Assembly: GCF_033807715.1 (NCBI RefSeq)
Contig: NC_084591.1
Span: 29,662,590 to 29,726,589 of the forward strand
Reading direction: 5' to 3'
DNA length: 64,000 nt
Source of the DNA: Cololabis saira
Taxonomy: Eukaryota; Chordata; Actinopteri; Beloniformes; Belonidae
The notes beneath the pieces are model-generated. The model did not search any database and was not told the origin of the DNA. It saw only the letters and a program-made list of their open reading frames with translations. The position numbers and the translations under genes are program-made. Each line of letters starts with the position of its first letter. The first letter of the stretch is position 1. Positions 59,396-64,000 of this stretch are shown one piece after another.

Positions 59396-60392
59396 ATTCA
59401 TTTATTTTGACAAAACACATTGTTCTTCCCCAATCATTCTTTAGTGGCACATTGAAATAAGTCTTCCACTTTTATGCTCAAGCTCCACAGAGACATGTTT
59501 GAATTTGACTAAGATTACTTAGTAAGTGGTTAATGATATCAAAGACACAAGCTTGTGCCCATATTTGCTCCGTCAAGAGCAAAATTAAAATTAGGATTTC
59601 AAATATTACACCAGCAAATCACTGCTCTCAAGCTGCTGACAGAGGGTGCACAGCAGGAGAACGAGTAGACTCAATTTAAACAGTATGTCTCAGAGCCAAA
59701 CCAAAATCTCAGATGGCTTCCTGTGACATCATTTTCAGATGCCAATGTTGAAAAAAATGGGAATATTAGTAGTCGGGGAAAACCAAACCATTTATATGAA
59801 CTGTCGTTATAGGTAATGCTTTCACCCATCAATGAAGCGTGTGGGAGAGGTGTCAATTGTTGTATTTAGTAAGTATTGTATGTGTGATGAGATTGGGCCA
59901 TCAGAAAAGATACAGGAAGACAAAATATAGCACACATTTCTGTGATACGTGCCACATGATTGAACAGCCGTTAAACTTCTGGAATAATTATGCAGTGAAA
60001 CTAAAAGAAAAGAACTACAATTTACACTTGAGACTAAAAACTTTTTTTTTAATTCATTCGGTGCTTTTTTCTTTTTCAACGCTTTCAAACCAACACTGTT
60101 CTGTGTTTAATTTTTCTATTTATTTTTAGATTCTATGAATAGCACAAGTATGTCCTTTGAGTACTGCCTTGTGAGTAAATGGCGTGTATCAGCAGTAAAG
60201 TCAAATGTCTATGTGTTTTATTACGCAGTGACACACCTAGGAAGCAAGAAAAGGCCGTCACCTCAGATGAGTGTTAAGAATGTCCTTTCAATTATTTCTC
60301 ATAACACTAAAGTGTTGTTTTTTTGTAATATTTCATTAGGTTAGAAAAAGCACGTAATGTATTGCACTGTTGTACTGAAATGGACTGATGCA
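59396..60392. other. No gene seen
   Basis: Unassigned AT-rich DNA with short open frames only. Confidence 0.4.
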
Positions 60393-60393
60393 A

Positions 60394-60800
60394 GGCAAGG
60401 CAAGTTTATTTGTTTCGCACATTTTATGTACAACACAACTCAAAGTGCTTTACATAAAGAGATTTAAAAAATGCATTAAAAAGTAAAAGAGTTTAAAAAC
60501 AAAAATGAAACATGGGCACACATAAGTTAAAAATAATTAAACAAACGAGATGCAAGAACTAAAGGTTGTAGTACATTATGGTGGATTACTGAAATGTAGT
60601 AGTAAATAAAAAAGGTTTTCAACCTTGACTTAAAGCAACTGAGAGTTTCAGCATCCCTGATGCATTCTGGGAGTTTGTCCAACAGGTGAGGAGCATAAAG
60701 CTGAACACTGCCTCACCCTGTTTGGTGATACAGAATTAAAATGAAGGTTCATGGGCCGAAAATACCTGTTCTACCGGTAATCAGACTAACAAGGAAGACT
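60394..60800 (-). pseudogene. L2-type LINE 3' end
   Basis: On the plus strand it starts CAAGGCAAGGCAAGTTTATTTG, the inverse of a LINE 3' tail. Then come the inverse of a UTR (CTCAAAGTGCTTTACATAAA) and, from about 60610, the inverse of the last RT codons. Remnants there resemble the TFKSxLKT, WxxLPE and FSF-A-P region. Orientation is minus and only the 3' end survives. Confidence 0.65.
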
Positions 60801-63511
60801 CTGCTGGCCCTTGATGACCCAACAGTATCCTCAGTAAAATTTGTGATTCGTCAGGATTTGGCCTCGACACCCTTAGGTGTAGGTGTTTTGGGAACACACG
60901 AAGACCTGCTCAGTATTCAGTATCTGATATGGTTTATTTGTATTATTTAAATCACAAATGATTGAAAATGTTTATCACAGGAATTAAAAGTTTTGACTTA
61001 AAACAGAAAATGAACCCCGATGAATGTTTATGAGCTATCTTGTTATTCTAAACCACTGCTGCAAGTACCTTACTAATTTATAATGTATTAATATGAATAC
61101 TGCAGCCTTATGGACAAGTAATGTAATATCATATATTATGCATTATAATGCATGTATTATATGTATATGTGCATTAATGCACTTTACTGTATATTAAATA
61201 TATATTAACTTTTAAAAGGTTAGGCATTTTACAATATTAAGTCATTCATGTCCACATCACGTCTGTTTTCATTTGTGAATACATTTACTATAGCTGTCAA
61301 GGCAATTAATTATGAGGAGCCTTCGCTAAGCAATACACTGTCAATACCCCTGCAAAGTCATAGATGTGACGGTCAAAACTGCTTTAGCATATACCTCAAG
61401 TAATCCAGATATTTAAACAGATTCATCACACACTACTGTGTTAAGTTTATGGGTTATATATTAAATTAAATATTTTGGAAAATTGGTGGTGCTAAGTGGA
61501 TGAAATCTAACTTTTCCTTTCCATGACATATAATCCATGACATGATACAGTATTTTTTTTAAAAGGTAGATGATTACACAACAGTGTAAATGACTGTTCC
61601 AAAAAAAGGCGTCAAAATTTTGGCAATTGAATGTTTTTTTTCGGTCTGTCCATGGTTAAAACAGTGGAATGCGGGAGAGGAAAGTAGGAAACCTTTGCCT
61701 AATGTAAAGTGGCTTCATATAAAACCAGAAAAACTGGTGGGAGACGTCATGCCTTTTTTTACCATCACAACTTTAACATTTTTTCAGTAACGAGACCTGC
61801 AGTTTGTACATTAGCATTCTTAGACAACGGATTCATGTTGCTCTACTCTCACTACTCTGCCAGATGGACGTCAGGTAACAATGTGCTTATGCAATGTCGT
61901 GCCAAGGACATCGTCATCAGGGCTAAAGAATGTAATGGGCTCGGTTAGGAGTTTTTCATGATTATCCTTGTGAATTATGGAACCAGAGTATTCTTCAGTC
62001 AGAAGAGCACAGTGGATATATATTTATAAATTCTCATATGTCTAAGCTTTGAAAGAGAGATATGACTGCAATGTGACTGATAAACACTATACAGGTCATA
62101 GGAATTTATCCATTGAGGACATATTGTGTCAAAGCCCAAACAAGACAAACTGTTTTAAATCATTCTGTTGCCTTGGCAACATGCTTGTGATTCTGTAGGC
62201 AAAAAGGACCTTGGAGGCAAATGCCAACTTATTTAAGGTGGTTATGTATCATGCATGTTGTGCAGAAGTTCTGTCTGCATTTGAAATAAAATTATACACA
62301 CTCTCAATTTGATATATGCTGTGCTAAAATTCCCCTTCCAACTAGCTATGATCTTGATTTACAGTGCTTGATCTTATACTGCGAGAAGTAAATATTCGGT
62401 TTTATCTCCAATGACAATACAGATGATGCTGAGTGGAGCAAAGTGAGGTATGTTCCAATAACTTACGCAATTAGGAATCATAGTAAATGCGTATTGTGCA
62501 TCACTGATAAGGATTTGTTGAACATGTGTTCTTGTTATGGTGTTTGCTCAGTTATAGCTAAGGCCATCATGACTCATTTGTTCAATATTGTGATCTGGTT
62601 CTTTAAACATGATTACCTTATTGACTGTAGAACATCATGCATTGTAATCTTTAAAACCAGCTCACATCTGTTACCTGACCATACTCATATATACCACAGA
62701 GTGAAGACCCACACTATTGTGGGCCACACAGCTAAAAGGCTACATTTGTTGGGGAGGGTTTTATACATCTTTATGTCATGCCAGTAACTGATGACATTTT
62801 TGATTCTCCATTAAAGCTCAGTACCAAAAGCTTTTGATGATCACAGAAATGGTTGTCATAACTTAAGTTGTGGAACAAAGACCACACTTTATCTCCCAAG
62901 ACAGCTTCCCCTCGGAAACTGCACAGGTGTGTCTATCATTTTCTCCTAAGTCTCTTCCCCTCTCTCTTTCAGCACAGCAGAATTTAATGGAGCCTGACAA
63001 CATTTTGCAGGGAGACTGCAACCAATAGGTTTTTAAACCTTCCCCTTTTCTCTGACTTTATCAGACCAAACATGAAGCTTTTCAATAATGCAGTTATTAT
63101 TCAGGAGTAACCCGTAGTGTTTAAATATAATTACATTTAATATTTTACCACTGTAACTTCTTGTCAGAGTAAGATTGTTCCTGCTGACCAAAGTGTTTTT
63201 GAAGAATACCTTTTAATAATACTTTCAGAGTAAAAAGATAAATAAAATGTGTTTGTGGGTATAAATATTGATGAAGAATCTGTTGTATTGTGTCCTTGCT
63301 TCCAGTATGCCTCATTGTAATAACACATATTCATGCTAAAGAAGAATTTCCTCTTGCAAGCAAAGTATAATGTTAAAAAGAATATATTGAAATAAGTTTG
63401 CATACATAAGAACAACACTTCATGTTGCTGTTAGTCTATTTGCCTATGTTGTTCTTGCTTGAAAAAAGGTAACATTTACCTGCTGGTCTCATCCTGTCGT
63501 ATATCAAACTC
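60801..63511. other. No gene seen
   Basis: About 2.7 kb of AT-rich DNA. A pyrimidine tract followed by CAG at 62966-62974 looks like a splice acceptor, but no exon is supported. Confidence 0.4.
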
Positions 63512-63515
63512 TTAA

Positions 63516-63844
63516 AGGAGCATGAGGCTCCTTTTAAGAAATGAGACTCTCTAGCGCCACCCTTCACCACGACGGCCGTCGGGGGTACTGCAGCCAACAG
63601 TGAAGCCGGCACGGGAGAACGGGGAGAACGTGCATGACGTCACATCCGCAGGACAGCGCGGGAAATTCGGCCCCTGAATTGCAGCACATTTTGCAGCACA
63701 CAGCCTGTTCAAGGCAACGGAGAGATACACTAGAGGGCTCATTCTTTTTGGTTTGGAACGCTTCATCTGACATTATTACTAGAAAACTTAAAACGTATAC
63801 CAATTTTTTTCATAAATCCTGCCTCAATCCTGCCTCAAGCTCCT
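63516..63844. mobile_element. TTAA-flanked MITE, copy 2 (inverted)
   Basis: Reverse-complement copy of the element at 15694-16023, 329 bp, with AGGAGCATGAGGC at the left and GCCTCAAGCTCCT at the right. It is flanked by TTAA on both sides (63512-63515, 63845-63848). It differs by point changes, a small loss near 63640 and a short tandem duplication (AATCCTGCCTC) near the right end. Confidence 0.8.
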
Positions 63845-64000
63845 TTAAAGACTGGATTTAGTCTGTAAGACTATTTGACACTAAAGAATACTTAAATAAT
63901 GACTCTGGTTACCATAGCACTACTAAAACCATGAAATAAAAGTGACTTTTGAAGCTTTTGCTTGATTTTGCATATGCAAAATGAGCAAAAGTGTTGCTAT

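Noticed and set aside
62443..62787. 114-codon open frame rich in Cys/His, considered as a small protein gene
   Set aside because: No known Cys/His spacing pattern and no supporting context.
62966..63012. Pyrimidine tract plus CAG and later CAG-GG, considered as a small host exon
   Set aside because: No neighbouring exons or conserved coding frame; such motifs are expected by chance in AT-rich DNA.

Overview
The window reads as teleost fish DNA. There is no recognisable host gene, operon, rRNA or tRNA. Everything identifiable is a transposable element or a simple repeat, and most of it matches types common in ray-finned fish: Ty3/Gypsy, L2/Jockey-like and Rex3/RTE-like LINEs, a LINE with a restriction-like endonuclease, Tc1-like relics, hAT and Harbinger-type non-autonomous elements, and long GT, AAAG, CT and TA microsatellites. 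It looks like intergenic or deep intronic sequence. Family names were assigned by eye from motifs and memory, without a database search.

Layout. 1-1643: 3' end of an old Gypsy element (integrase with one in-frame stop) and its probable LTR. 2183-4780: small nested DNA transposons, including a 1.28-kb inverted-repeat element sitting in one copy of a local duplication whose second copy serves as an empty site. 4830-14963: a complete, apparently young Ty3/Gypsy element on the minus strand, with LTRs that look identical, 4-bp CATG target duplications, a PNMA/ZCCHC12-like Gag, an intact Pol and a textbook -1 frameshift signal between them. 15391-25881: a cluster of MITEs, a Rex3 tail, a LINE 3' end between two perfect 209-bp direct repeats inside a hAT element, a Tc1 relic, an L2 relic split by a Harbinger MITE, and a hAT deletion derivative. 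25900-40020: mostly unassigned AT-rich DNA with L2 fragments and microsatellites. 40022-44478: an RLE-type LINE with an open frame of about 1,160 codons inserted cleanly into another dispersed repeat. 44480-64000: unassigned DNA with a Tc1 relic, two Jockey-type LINE relics, a hAT element with an internal hairpin, an L2 tail and a second copy, inverted, of the TTAA-flanked MITE first seen at 15694.

How the parts work together. The one unit that looks functionally complete is the 10.1-kb Gypsy element. Its minus-strand transcript would start in the LTR at 13135-14963 and be primed just inside that LTR. Gag would be made directly, and Gag-Pol by slippage at the last two Gag codons. Plus-strand DNA would be primed from the purine tract beside the LTR at 4830-6658. 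The RLE LINE has an intact catalytic frame but lacks an obvious start codon and looks 5'-truncated. Everything else is non-autonomous or broken.
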